The translations under genes were made by a program, and so were the position numbers. Positions 1 to 7,999 of a stretch of DNA of 64,000 bases are shown piece after piece; within the stretch, counting starts at the first letter, position 1, and each line of letters opens with the position of its first letter. Source of the DNA: Streptomyces sp. NRRL F-525 (GTDB taxonomy: Bacteria; Actinomycetota; Actinomycetes; Streptomycetales; Streptomycetaceae). The notes beneath the pieces are model-generated. The model ran no database searches, was not told the DNA's origin, and worked only from the letters and a program-made list of their open reading frames with translations. The stretch spans positions 100,864 to 164,863 of the forward strand of contig NZ_JNXE01000021.1 in assembly GCF_000716605.1 (NCBI RefSeq). The letters are read 5' to 3'.

Positions 1-34
1 GGTACTGCACCAGCGACCAGTCGGGTGACTGCAT
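1..34 (-). CDS. 5' end of a divergent gene (cut by window edge)
   Basis: An ATG read leftwards at 34 is preceded, on the minus strand, by a strong GGAGGAA ribosome-binding site at the usual distance. Eleven codons (MQSPDWSLVQY) are visible before the window ends. Function cannot be inferred from this little. It is divergent from the GntR-family regulator that follows, so it is a plausible target of that regulator. Confidence 0.5.
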   Translation of the reverse strand, partial: MQSPDWSLVQY

Positions 35-91
35 GGCTCTTCCTCCAGCGGCGGCTCTGCGGGTCTGCTCAGGGGGCGAGCACAGACCATA

Positions 92-101
92 GTGCATACA
101 C
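92..101. promoter_or_regulatory. Candidate GntR-type operator
   Basis: The imperfect palindrome GTGCATACAC (GTG-N4-CAC) sits between the two divergent starts at 34 and about 179. A related GTGTACAC lies downstream of the regulator at 996-1003. Autoregulation of the divergent pair is inferred; no experiment supports it. Confidence 0.35.
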
Positions 102-178
102 ATTACGCCGGAAAGGGTAGGCTGCGGGAGATGTGGTGACCAGGCCCCGGGCAGCCGGATGCAGTGGAGAGGCGGTCG

Positions 179-1009
179 GTGCGGGTGACGCGGACGGATG
201 CGGCGGAGACGGCAGGCGATCTGCTCGGGCTGTTCGGCGGGCTGCCGCGGCCGGTGATCTCCCACCCCCGGCGCACCAGCGTCGAGATCCACGACCACCT
301 GAGATGGCTGATCCTGGACGGCCTCCTGCCGCCCGGCACCGAGCTGAAGCAGGCCGAGCTGGCCCGGGTCTTCGACGTCAGCCGCACCCCGCTGCGCGAG
401 GCGTTCCGGATGCTCCAGGAAGAGGGGCTGATCGACGCCGACATCAACCACCGGGGCCGGGTCACCGGCCTGGACGTGGCCGACCTGGACTGCCTCTACG
501 CGGCCCGGATCTCCCTGGAGGCCATGGGAGTTCGGGTCACCGCCGGGCGCCTGACCCGCCAGGAGGTGCAGGAGGCGTCGGCGCACCTGCACGACATGGA
601 CCGCGCCGAGGAGGCCGCCGACGCGACGGCGTGGCACGAGGCGCACCGGGCCTTCCATCGAGTGCTGGTCTGCCGCTGCACCCCCACGGTCCTGCGCACG
701 ATCACGTCGTACGCCGAACGCAGCGAGCGCTATCTCCGCGCGCTCCAGGACCGCCACCCCGGGGTGTTCCCGCAGCGCCGGCAGGAGCACTACGACCTGT
801 TCGCGGCCGTCATGGCGGGCGCTCCGGAGCGGGCCACGCAGCTGATCACGAGACACCTCGCGCGCACCGCCCGCCGGGTGATCGACGACCTCGCGCCCGG
901 CCGTGACGCCCCCGACGTCGGCCACGCGACCCTCATGGTCTGCGGTGAGGATCTCGGCACGTCTTCCTGGGAGAGCTGGACTCCCGCCGAAAAAGGTGTA
1001 CACACTTAG
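179..1009 (+). CDS. GntR-family transcriptional regulator, FCD subfamily
   Basis: The N-terminal half holds a winged helix-turn-helix typical of GntR proteins (EIHDHLRWLILDGLLPPGT, then a recognition segment with VSRTPLREAFR). The C-terminal all-helical part has the layout of an FCD ligand domain, which usually binds small carboxylates through a metal. A GTG at 179 has an ideal GGAGAGG site six bases upstream, so it is preferred over the in-frame GTG at 164. The gene is followed, about 50 bases on, by a ring-cleavage-type dioxygenase gene in the same direction. It probably controls that gene and the divergent gene to the left. The effector is unknown. Confidence 0.85.
   Translation: MRVTRTDAAETAGDLLGLFGGLPRPVISHPRRTSVEIHDHLRWLILDGLLPPGTELKQAELARVFDVSRTPLREAFRMLQEEGLIDADINHRGRVTGLDVADLDCLYAARISLEAMGVRVTAGRLTRQEVQEASAHLHDMDRAEEAADATAWHEAHRAFHRVLVCRCTPTVLRTITSYAERSERYLRALQDRHPGVFPQRRQEHYDLFAAVMAGAPERATQLITRHLARTARRVIDDLAPGRDAPDVGHATLMVCGEDLGTSSWESWTPAEKGVHT
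996..1003. promoter_or_regulatory. GTGTACAC palindrome upstream of the dioxygenase
   Basis: A perfect 8-bp palindrome GTGTACAC overlaps the end of the regulator gene and lies about 60 bases before the dioxygenase start. Its half-sites (GTG/CAC) match those at 92-101. It could be a second operator of the GntR protein or simply chance in coding DNA. Confidence 0.3.
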
Positions 1010-1061
1010 AAGAGGTGCGTGCCGTCGGGACGCGGCGCACCGGAACTGTGAGGAGAGAGCG

Positions 1062-1976
1062 ATGCTGCGTGTCAAAGGCCTGCTGCACTACGGACTTCAG
1101 GTCCCCTCCCTGGACACGGGCCAGAGTTTCTACGACACCTTCGGACTGCGGACGGCCGAGCGGGACAACGCCCTCGTGGTCCGCTGCGACGGCCGCGAGC
1201 AGGACCAGACGATCCTGCTGGAAGGGCCGGTCAAGCGACTGCACCACGTGGCGTTCGCCGTGGAACCGGACTCCCTGCCCGACTGGCAGCACCACCTGGA
1301 AGGCCTCGGCGTACGGCTGCTCGATGCGCCCGCCCAGCTCCCCGGCGGCCTGTGGTTCCGTGACCACGAGGGCAACCTGCTGAACCTGCGCGACGAACAG
1401 CTCGGCGCCTGGCGGGACTTCGGCACCACGGACGCCCACGAGGTCAACTTCGGCGACCGCGTCCGCCGCGTCGACCAGGCCCGCTGGCTCACCGCCGATG
1501 AGAAGCCCCGCCCCCGGCGCCTGGGTCACATGCTGATCTTCAGCACCGACCTGGACGCGTCCGAGGCGTACTACGCCCGCACCCTGGGCCTGCGCCTGTC
1601 GGACCGCATCCGGGGCATGGCGGTCTTCATGAACTCCGGGCCCGGCGACCACCACGTCTTCGGTTTCCTGCCCGCCACCCACCCCGGCCTGCACCACTCC
1701 AGCTGGGAGGTCGCCGACATCGACCAGATCGCGATGGGCGCGCGGACCATGTCCGCCGCCGGACACAGCCACGGCTGGGGCCTCGGCCGCCACACGCTCG
1801 GCTCCAACTTCTTCCACTACATCCAGGACCCGTGGGGCAGCTGGATCGAGTACTCCAGCGACATGGACTGCATCACGGACAACTGGACGGCGGGGGACTG
1901 GGACTGTCCGCCGGCCGTCTGGAGTCCGGAGATCCCGGCCGACTTCATCCTCAACCAGGAGGAAAAGCCCTCCTGA
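1062..1976 (+). CDS. VOC-family extradiol-type dioxygenase
   Basis: A 304-residue protein made of two vicinal-oxygen-chelate modules, the length and layout of type I extradiol dioxygenases (2,3-dihydroxybiphenyl or catechol 2,3-dioxygenases). The metal triad expected in the C-terminal module is visible: His156 (LGHMLIFS), His211 (GLHHSSWE) and Glu263 (SWIEYSSD), close to the His146/His210/Glu260 positions of BphC. It would open an aromatic diol ring with Fe(II) and O2. The ATG at 1062 follows GAGGAGAG, so longer upstream readings are not needed. The substrate is unknown. It sits between a GntR regulator and an efflux gene, which suggests inducible handling of an aromatic compound. Confidence 0.85.
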   Translation: MLRVKGLLHYGLQVPSLDTGQSFYDTFGLRTAERDNALVVRCDGREQDQTILLEGPVKRLHHVAFAVEPDSLPDWQHHLEGLGVRLLDAPAQLPGGLWFRDHEGNLLNLRDEQLGAWRDFGTTDAHEVNFGDRVRRVDQARWLTADEKPRPRRLGHMLIFSTDLDASEAYYARTLGLRLSDRIRGMAVFMNSGPGDHHVFGFLPATHPGLHHSSWEVADIDQIAMGARTMSAAGHSHGWGLGRHTLGSNFFHYIQDPWGSWIEYSSDMDCITDNWTAGDWDCPPAVWSPEIPADFILNQEEKPS

Positions 1977-2015
1977 ATCCCTGACGGCAGGTGGGTCGGG
2001 GCCGGTGCGGAATAA

Positions 2016-2043
2016 ATCTCAACGCTTGTATATTTTTTGAGAT
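2016..2043. promoter_or_regulatory. Inverted repeat in front of the efflux operon
   Basis: ATCTCAA at 2016-2022 and TTGAGAT at 2037-2043 form a perfect 7-bp inverted repeat around a 14-base AT-rich spacer (GCTTGTATATTTTT-like). This is about the only AT-rich stretch nearby and is 48 bases before the start codon. It has the form of a repressor operator overlapping a promoter, such as MarR, TetR or HxlR types. No regulator gene adjoins it. Confidence 0.5.
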
Positions 2044-2090
2044 GCCGCGTCCGGCCGCTTCCGGCCCATCGCCGAACCAGGAGTCCCGTC

Positions 2091-3605
2091 ATGCCCACCG
2101 ACAGCACGACCACCCCCGCGGACCCGGAGTCCGCCCCATCGGGAGAACCGGGTGAGGTGCCGCCCGGCCGCCACCTCGGCCTCGCCCTCGTCGTCATCGC
2201 CGCCGCGCAGCTGATGGTCGTGCTCGACGGCACGATCACGAACATCGCGCTGCCGAGCATCCAGACCGACCTCAAGGTCTCGGCGTCGAACCTCTCCTGG
2301 ATCGTGAACGCCTACGCCCTCGCCTTCGGCGGACTGCTCCTCCTAGGCGGCCGGGCCGGCGACCTCTTCGGCCGCCGCCGGATGTTCCGTATCGGCATCA
2401 CGGTCTTCACCCTCGCCTCGATCCTCGGCGGCCTCGCCCCGAACGAGGAACTCCTCATCGGCGCCCGCGTCCTCCAGGGCATCGGCGCCTCGATCTCCGC
2501 ACCCACCGCGCTCTCCCTGATCGCCACCAACTTCCCCGAGGGCAAGCCCCGCAACAAGGCGATGGGCGTCTACGCGGCCATGGCCGGCCTCGGCTCCACG
2601 GTCGGCCTCCTCCTCGGCGGCGTCCTGACCGACTACCTCGACTGGCGCTGGGTGTTCTTCGTCAACATCCCGATCGGCATCGCCGTCCTCGCCGGCACGA
2701 GGATCCTCGCCGAGGGCGAGCGCAACACCGGACGCCTCGACGTCCCCGGTGCGATCACCGGCACCGGCGGCCTGATCTCCCTCGTCTACGGCATCACGCG
2801 CGGCGGACAGGACGGCTGGACCGACCCCCTGACCCTCACGTTTTTCGGCGTGGCCGCCGTCCTGCTGGCGCTCTTCCTCGTCCTCCAACTCCGCACCACA
2901 CACCCGATGTTGCCGCTGCGCCTGTTCCGGGACCGCAACCGCGCGGGGGCATACGCGACCATGCTGTTCCTGGGCGCGGGCATGTTCGCCACCTTCTACT
3001 TCCTGACGCTCTACATGCAGCAGATCCTCGGCTACAGCCCGGTCAGGACCGGCTTCGCCTATCTGCCGTTCAGCTTCGGCATGGGCATCGCCGCCGGCAT
3101 CAGCTCCAAGCTGGTCGCCCGCCTGGCGCCCCGCCGGATCGCCGGTCCCGGCCTGGTCATCGGCGCGGGCGGGATGTTCTGGTTCAGCACCCTGGAACAC
3201 GGCTCCTCGTACTTCACGCACCTGATGCCCGCCATGTTCGTCACCGCGCTCGGCCTCGGCATGAGCTTCGTACCGATGACGCTCGGCGCGGTCAGCGGAG
3301 TGCGCGACCAGGACTCCGGCATCGCCTCCGCACTCCTCAACACCGCCCAGCAGATCGGCGGCGCGCTCGGCCTGGCGGTCCTCGCCACGATCTCGACGTC
3401 GGCGGCGAACGACCGCGTCCCGGAAGCGGCGGCCACCTTCTACCGGGCCATCGGCATGAAGGACTTCACCACGGTTGCCAAGGCGGGCGAGGCCCTGACC
3501 CACGGCTACACCACGGCCTTCACCGTCGCGGGCTTCCTGTTCGTGGGAGGCCTGCTGATCACCCTGTTCGCCATCAACGCGAAGAAGCAGGAGCACACCG
3601 CATGA
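2091..3605 (+). CDS. MFS drug exporter, DHA2 (14-TM) family
   Basis: A 504-residue integral membrane protein. After a 30-residue hydrophilic N-terminus comes the DHA2 signature LMVVLDGTITNIALPSIQ in TM1, then GRAGDLFGRRRMF (motif A) between TM2 and TM3, and LLLGGVLTDYLDWRWVFFVN (motif C and following). About 14 hydrophobic segments fit EmrB/QacA-type proton-driven exporters. The ATG at 2091 is preceded by AGGAG. Its stop overlaps the next gene's start (ATGA), so it is coupled to the pirin. Substrate unknown; the redox neighbours suggest export of a quinone-like or aromatic compound. Confidence 0.9.
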   Translation: MPTDSTTTPADPESAPSGEPGEVPPGRHLGLALVVIAAAQLMVVLDGTITNIALPSIQTDLKVSASNLSWIVNAYALAFGGLLLLGGRAGDLFGRRRMFRIGITVFTLASILGGLAPNEELLIGARVLQGIGASISAPTALSLIATNFPEGKPRNKAMGVYAAMAGLGSTVGLLLGGVLTDYLDWRWVFFVNIPIGIAVLAGTRILAEGERNTGRLDVPGAITGTGGLISLVYGITRGGQDGWTDPLTLTFFGVAAVLLALFLVLQLRTTHPMLPLRLFRDRNRAGAYATMLFLGAGMFATFYFLTLYMQQILGYSPVRTGFAYLPFSFGMGIAAGISSKLVARLAPRRIAGPGLVIGAGGMFWFSTLEHGSSYFTHLMPAMFVTALGLGMSFVPMTLGAVSGVRDQDSGIASALLNTAQQIGGALGLAVLATISTSAANDRVPEAAATFYRAIGMKDFTTVAKAGEALTHGYTTAFTVAGFLFVGGLLITLFAINAKKQEHTA

Positions 3606-4459
3606 ACGGACCCGGACCCCGCGTCCTGTCCACCGTCACGGAACTCGACACCCACGAACAGGGAACCCTGTTCTCCGCCCGCGGCGCCCGCTTCGCCGTC
3701 GACCTCGACCCGTTCCTCAACACGGACCTCTTCCGGATGACCGGACCGGTCTTCGCCCCGCACCCGCACGCCGGCTTCTCCGCCGTCACCTACCTCTTCG
3801 ACGACTCCACCACCCGCTTCCACAACCGCGACAGCCTCGGCGACAAGAGCCATATCGAACCGGGTGGGCTGCACTGGACGGTCGCGGGCTCGGGCATCGT
3901 GCACGACGAGGTGGTGGAGGAGATCGGCCGGATCGGCCACGGCGCGCAGATCTTCGTACGCCTGCCGGAGACCGCCGAGCAGAACGACCCCTACGGCATG
4001 CACTTCACCCCACAGGAGTTGCCCTCCGGCGAACTCGCCGAGGGCGTCAGCATCCGCGTGGTCGCGGGCGAGGCGTTCGGCATGCGCTCTCCGGTGCGCG
4101 AGGCGGCCAACTCCCATGTCTACGACCTGGTGTTGGCGCCCGGCGCCCGCGTCGAGATCCCCGTCGACCCCGAGTTCCGGGGCTTCGTGATGACGGTCGA
4201 GGGCGACGGCCGGATCGCCACCCCCGCCGGTCGGGGCGAGTTGGGCCCGGTCGGCCTCGCTGTCTTCGAACCTGGCGTAGGAGCAGTGGAATTGGCGGCG
4301 GGGGAGCAAGGCGCCCAGTTCCTGTTCGGCGCGGGCAAACCGCTGCGCACCCCCGCCTACATGTACGGCGGCTTCTGCCTCTCCAGCCGCGATCGCGTCA
4401 CCGAGGCCGTCGAGCGCTACCAGTCCGGCGAGATGCACGGACTGCTCACCGCACCGTGA
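3602..4459 (+). CDS. Pirin-family cupin protein
   Basis: 285 residues with the bicupin layout of pirins. The metal-binding sites are visible: PHPHAGFSAVTYLF (two His) and SGIVHDEV (His and Glu), matching the three-His one-Glu centre of pirin. Bacterial relatives have quercetin 2,3-dioxygenase activity or regulate metabolic enzymes. The start codon overlaps the stop of the efflux gene, so the two are expressed together; an FAD oxidoreductase follows 41 bases later. Whether this copy is an enzyme or a regulator cannot be told. Confidence 0.85.
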   Translation: MNGPGPRVLSTVTELDTHEQGTLFSARGARFAVDLDPFLNTDLFRMTGPVFAPHPHAGFSAVTYLFDDSTTRFHNRDSLGDKSHIEPGGLHWTVAGSGIVHDEVVEEIGRIGHGAQIFVRLPETAEQNDPYGMHFTPQELPSGELAEGVSIRVVAGEAFGMRSPVREAANSHVYDLVLAPGARVEIPVDPEFRGFVMTVEGDGRIATPAGRGELGPVGLAVFEPGVGAVELAAGEQGAQFLFGAGKPLRTPAYMYGGFCLSSRDRVTEAVERYQSGEMHGLLTAP

Positions 4460-4500
4460 CGCCAACACCTCAGCCACACCCCCGATTTGAAGGAGCACCC

Positions 4501-5592
4501 ATGTCCCCGACCGTAGTGGTCATCGGCGGCGGTTACGGCGGAAGCGCTGCGGCCAAGGCCCTCGACGGCGTCGCCGACGTCGTCCTCGTCGACCCCAAGG
4601 ACGCGTTCTTCCACGCCGTCGGCGCCCTGCGTGCCGTGGTGGATCCGGAGTTCCTGCCGAAGGTCTTCTTCCCCTACGACAAGCTGCTCACCAACGGCCG
4701 CGTGGTGCGCGACCGCGCGGTACGGGTCGAGCCCGGCCGCGTCACCCTCGCCTCCGGTGCCGAACTCGCCGCCGATTACATCGTGTTGGCGTCCGGCTCC
4801 GGCTACCCCTTCCCCGCCAAGGTCGACATCGACGACACGGCCGAGGCTCAGCGCAAGTACCGGGAGGCACACGACGACCTGCTGGCGGCCGAGCATGTAC
4901 TGCTGCTGGGTGCCGGGCCGGTCGGTCTTGAGTTCGCCGGTGAGATCAAGGCCGTATGGCCCGAGAAGAAGGTCGTCATTGTCGACCCGGTGGCCGACAT
5001 CCTCAGCGAGTACGAGCCCGGCCTGCGCGAGGAGATCCGCCGCCAGCTCGCCGCACTCGACGTCCAACTCGTCCTGGGCACACCCCTGAAGGAGAACCCG
5101 GCCACCGCGCCCGGCGAGCGCGGCACCTTCCACGTCAGCACCACCGCCGACATCGACATCACCTCCGACATCTGGTTCCGCTGCTTCGGCGTCGTCCCGC
5201 ACACCGCCTACCTCGCCGGTGCCCTCGCGGACGTGCGGCTGGCGAACGGCGAGGTCGCCGTCACCGACACGCTCCAAGTCAAGGGCCAGGAGCGGGTGTT
5301 CGCGCTCGGCGACATCACCGACATCGGCGAGTCCAAGCGCGCCGGCTCGGCGTCACGGCACGCGCAGGTCGTCGCCGACAACGTCAAGGCGCTCATCGAG
5401 GGGTCCGGCGAACTCGCCGTCTACCGCCCGGGCCCCGCCGCCATCCTGCTGCCGCTCGGACCGAACGGGGGAGCGGCCCAACTCCCCGGCCAGGGTGTGC
5501 TCGGCGCCGACATCGCCGCCCAGTACAAGGGCGCGGACCTGCTGACGGGCCGCTTCGGCGAACTGTTCGGCACGGCTCCGGCTCAGCCCTGA
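4501..5592 (+). CDS. FAD/NAD(P)H oxidoreductase, FSP1/NDH-2-like
   Basis: A 363-residue two-Rossmann flavoprotein. The FAD-binding GGGYGG motif is at residues 9-14 and the NAD(P)H-binding motif LLLGAGPVGLEFAGE lies near residue 137; a C-terminal ALGDITDI segment contacts the flavin. The overall pattern is that of AIFM2/FSP1-like quinone reductases rather than thioredoxin reductases, since no CxxC is present. The ATG at 4501 has GAAGGAG upstream. It follows efflux and pirin genes in the same direction. Reduction of a quinone or similar acceptor at the membrane is the likely role, by inference. Confidence 0.8.
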   Translation: MSPTVVVIGGGYGGSAAAKALDGVADVVLVDPKDAFFHAVGALRAVVDPEFLPKVFFPYDKLLTNGRVVRDRAVRVEPGRVTLASGAELAADYIVLASGSGYPFPAKVDIDDTAEAQRKYREAHDDLLAAEHVLLLGAGPVGLEFAGEIKAVWPEKKVVIVDPVADILSEYEPGLREEIRRQLAALDVQLVLGTPLKENPATAPGERGTFHVSTTADIDITSDIWFRCFGVVPHTAYLAGALADVRLANGEVAVTDTLQVKGQERVFALGDITDIGESKRAGSASRHAQVVADNVKALIEGSGELAVYRPGPAAILLPLGPNGGAAQLPGQGVLGADIAAQYKGADLLTGRFGELFGTAPAQP

Positions 5593-5719
5593 CGCGGGGG
5601 CGTCGGCCGTACGGCCGGGTCGCGCAGGAAGGTCTCGTCCTGGATGCACTTTGCGTGTCCAATGGGCGAAAGTGGCGGCGACCAGGTGCCGCCACGTCGA
5701 GTGATGAGCCGTAAGTGGA

Positions 5720-5734
5720 TACTCTTTCGGAGTA
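5720..5734. promoter_or_regulatory. TACTC/GAGTA inverted repeat before the LLM gene
   Basis: TACTC-tttcg-GAGTA, followed by a second AGGAGTAGG, lies 38-52 bases before the likely start codon in an otherwise empty 180-base gap. It may be a small operator. A three-codon reading frame (MTE) with its own AGGAG precedes the gene and could act as a minimal leader; this is speculative. Confidence 0.3.
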
Positions 5735-5771
5735 AGGAGTAGGCCGTGATGACCGAGTGAGCGGAGCCCCC

Positions 5772-6647
5772 ATGTCCCTTCCCGTGCTGTTCGGAGCGAA
5801 CGTCGACCCCGTCTGGGAGGACCCGGGGGAGCCCCTGCGGGTCACCCGGCAGGTGGAGCGGGCCGGCCTCGACCTCGTCACGGTCCAGGACCATCCGTAC
5901 CAGCCCAGGTTCTACGACGCCTGGACGCTGATCAGCTACCTCGCGGGCGCCACCGAGAAGGTCACCTTCGTACCCACGGTCGCCAACCTCCCGCTGCGGC
6001 CGCCCGCGATGCTCGCGAAGTCCGCGGCCAGCCTCGACGTGCTCGCCCCTGGGCGGATCCAACTCGGCCTCGGCGCAGGGGCGTTCTGGGATGCGATCGA
6101 GGCCATGGGCGGGCAGCGGAGGGAGCCCAAGGAGGCCGTGGCCGCGCTCGACGAGGCCATCGAGGTCACCCGGCTGATGTGGAGCGGCGAACGCTCCGTG
6201 CGCTTCAAGGGTGAGCACTACTCACTCGCCGGTGTCCACCCAGGCCCCGCTCCGTCGCCGGGCCTCGGGATCTGGCTCGGTGCCTACGGTCCCCGCATGC
6301 TGGCGCTCGCGGGCCGCAAGGCGGACGGCTGGATGCCGTCGTACGGCTTCCTCGGTCTTGACCGGCTGGGGGAGGCCGTCGCGCGGCTCGACGGGGGTGC
6401 GGCGGAGGCCGGGCGCGACCCGGCGTCGCTGCGCAAGATCTACAACCTCAACGGGCTGATCAGTCCCGCCGAGTCCAGCGTGCCGTTCCAGGGAACCGTG
6501 CGGCAGTGGGTCGACCAACTTGCCTCCCTCGTGCGCGAGTTCGGGATGAACGGGTTCGTCTACTGGCCTGACGCCGACCATCTGCGCCAGCTGACCGTGT
6601 TCGCGCTGGAGGTCGTGCCGGGGGTGCGGGCGGCGCTGGCCGACTGA
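5772..6647 (+). CDS. LLM-class flavin-dependent oxidoreductase
   Basis: 291 residues with the TIM-barrel pattern of luciferase-like monooxygenases and F420-dependent reductases: FGANVDPVWEDPGE at the start, VTVQDHPYQPRF, TFVPTVANLPLRPPAMLAK, and GRIQLGLGAGAF. Such enzymes use FMNH2 or F420H2 to oxidise or reduce small molecules. GTG 5757 is an alternative start 15 bases upstream; ATG 5772 is chosen because homology begins there and GCGGAG lies before it. It may act on the same compounds as the preceding redox operon. Confidence 0.85.
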   Translation: MSLPVLFGANVDPVWEDPGEPLRVTRQVERAGLDLVTVQDHPYQPRFYDAWTLISYLAGATEKVTFVPTVANLPLRPPAMLAKSAASLDVLAPGRIQLGLGAGAFWDAIEAMGGQRREPKEAVAALDEAIEVTRLMWSGERSVRFKGEHYSLAGVHPGPAPSPGLGIWLGAYGPRMLALAGRKADGWMPSYGFLGLDRLGEAVARLDGGAAEAGRDPASLRKIYNLNGLISPAESSVPFQGTVRQWVDQLASLVREFGMNGFVYWPDADHLRQLTVFALEVVPGVRAALAD

Positions 6648-6709
6648 TCGGAAGGCGGGGCGTGGCGGGGTGGGAACAGAATCCTGGCTTCCCTGGTTGT
6701 CTGGAGTAA

Positions 6710-6732
6710 TCAGGTTGTATTTAGTAACCTGA
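6710..6732. promoter_or_regulatory. TCAGGTT/AACCTGA operator before the SDR operon
   Basis: TCAGGTT at 6710-6716 and AACCTGA at 6726-6732 are perfect 7-bp arms around the AT-rich spacer GTATTTAGT, 22 bases before the start codon. This looks like an HxlR- or MarR-type operator covering the promoter of the following genes. No such regulator is encoded beside it. Confidence 0.55.
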
Positions 6733-6754
6733 ACCCTCCAAGGAAGGTGCAGTC

Positions 6755-7522
6755 ATGACCACCCCGCTCCCGCTCCCGGCCCTCGACGGGGCCACCGCGC
6801 TCGTCGCCGGCGGCACCGGAAACGTCGGGTTCTTCGCCGTGGACGCGCTGCTGCGCGCGGGCGCCGACGTGCTGGTCCCGACGCGCAGCAACGCCAAGTT
6901 CGACCGGTTGCGCTCTCGCCTCGACCCGGAACTCCGCGACCGGCTGATCGGACTGCCCGGTGACATCGGCACCCCGGAAGGCGCCAAGGAGATCGCCGAG
7001 CAGGCGAGCGCCCGCACCTTCGGTGGTCTGGACGCCGTGGTGTCCACGGTCGCCAGTTGGCACCCGGGGCCGCCCGTTCTGGCCGGTGGCTACGACGCGT
7101 TCCGCGAGGTGATCGAGTCCACGGTCTACCCGCACTTCGTGATCGCCGAGGCGCTGGTGCCGGTGCTGAAGTCCGGCGGCTCGTACACGACCGTCAATGG
7201 TCCCGTCGGTTTCACCGAGGCCGTCCACTCATCCACCGGACCGATCGCCGCGGCGACCGCCGCCCAGAACCGTCTCGTCCTCGCGATGGCCGACGAGACG
7301 GGCGGCGACCTGCGCGTCAACGACATGGTGATGTGGGCCTACTTGGGCCCGAACGGCACCCGCCCCGGCTCGCCGCTGCAGGGCGAGGAGGTCGGCGCGT
7401 TCCTGGCCTGGCTCGCCGGTCCGGAGGCGGCGCATGTGCACGGCCGGACCATCCATCTGCGCACCCCCGACCAGGTACGCCGGACGCTGACCGGTGCCGC
7501 GCGGTCCGGCGACCTCGGCTGA
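6755..7522 (+). CDS. SDR-fold protein, catalytic Tyr-Lys pair absent
   Basis: 255 residues with a Rossmann fold; the dinucleotide motif is AGGTGNVGFF near residue 20. A classical SDR would have Ser...Tyr-x3-Lys, but in the matching region (SYTTVNGPVGF then TGPIAAATAAQNRL) no YxxxK is seen, so it is either an atypical reductase or a non-catalytic NAD(P)-binding protein. It begins an apparent operon with a truncated hemoglobin and a second SDR-like gene of similar type. RBS GGAAGG precedes the ATG. Confidence 0.75.
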   Translation: MTTPLPLPALDGATALVAGGTGNVGFFAVDALLRAGADVLVPTRSNAKFDRLRSRLDPELRDRLIGLPGDIGTPEGAKEIAEQASARTFGGLDAVVSTVASWHPGPPVLAGGYDAFREVIESTVYPHFVIAEALVPVLKSGGSYTTVNGPVGFTEAVHSSTGPIAAATAAQNRLVLAMADETGGDLRVNDMVMWAYLGPNGTRPGSPLQGEEVGAFLAWLAGPEAAHVHGRTIHLRTPDQVRRTLTGAARSGDLG

Positions 7523-7539
7523 ACGGGACCGCGGACACC

Positions 7540-7944
7540 ATGAACCTCCACGAACTGGCCGGTGGCAGCGAGGCCTTCCACCGGATGACCAAGACCTTCC
7601 TCGCCAAGGCCCAGGCCGACGACCTGCTCGGCGCGATGTTCGCCGGACTGGACGACCACGCCGGGCACATCGCGGACTTCTTCGTGATGACCTTCGGCGG
7701 TCCCGACGACTACCTGCGCGAGCGCGGCGACCTGCGCTTCCTGCTCAAACAGCACGTGGGGCTGCGCATCACCGAGGAGCAACGGCTGCGCTGGATCCGG
7801 CTGATGACCGAATCGGCCCACGAGACCGGCCTGCCGGAAGCGTTCGTCACCGTCTTCGTGAATTTCCTCCAAGGCCCGTCCCGCAACACCACCCGGGTGT
7901 CCCACCTGAGCCCGGCCGAGGCCCGGGCGATGCTCGGCGACTGA
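7540..7944 (+). CDS. Truncated hemoglobin, group II-like
   Basis: 134 residues, the size of 2-on-2 globins. Visible landmarks are the glycine turn ELAGGSEAF at the N-terminus, the proximal F8 histidine at residue 72 (LLKQHVGL) and a Trp at residue 85 (RLRWIRL), the G8 position typical of groups II and III. Such proteins bind haem and handle O2, NO or peroxide. It lies 17 bases after one SDR-like gene and 55 before another, so it may supply oxygen or act as a redox partner in that operon. The start ATG 7540 lacks a strong RBS and may depend on coupling. Confidence 0.8.
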   Translation: MNLHELAGGSEAFHRMTKTFLAKAQADDLLGAMFAGLDDHAGHIADFFVMTFGGPDDYLRERGDLRFLLKQHVGLRITEEQRLRWIRLMTESAHETGLPEAFVTVFVNFLQGPSRNTTRVSHLSPAEARAMLGD

Positions 7945-7999
7945 CATCCCCGACGACCAGCTTCCGCCTGCCAAGTAACTCCCCCTAAGGAACAGCACC

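Noticed and set aside
5604..5617. Palindrome CGGCCGTACGGCCG after the FSP1-like gene
   Set aside because: It has no loop and such GC palindromes are common here; not good evidence for a terminator.
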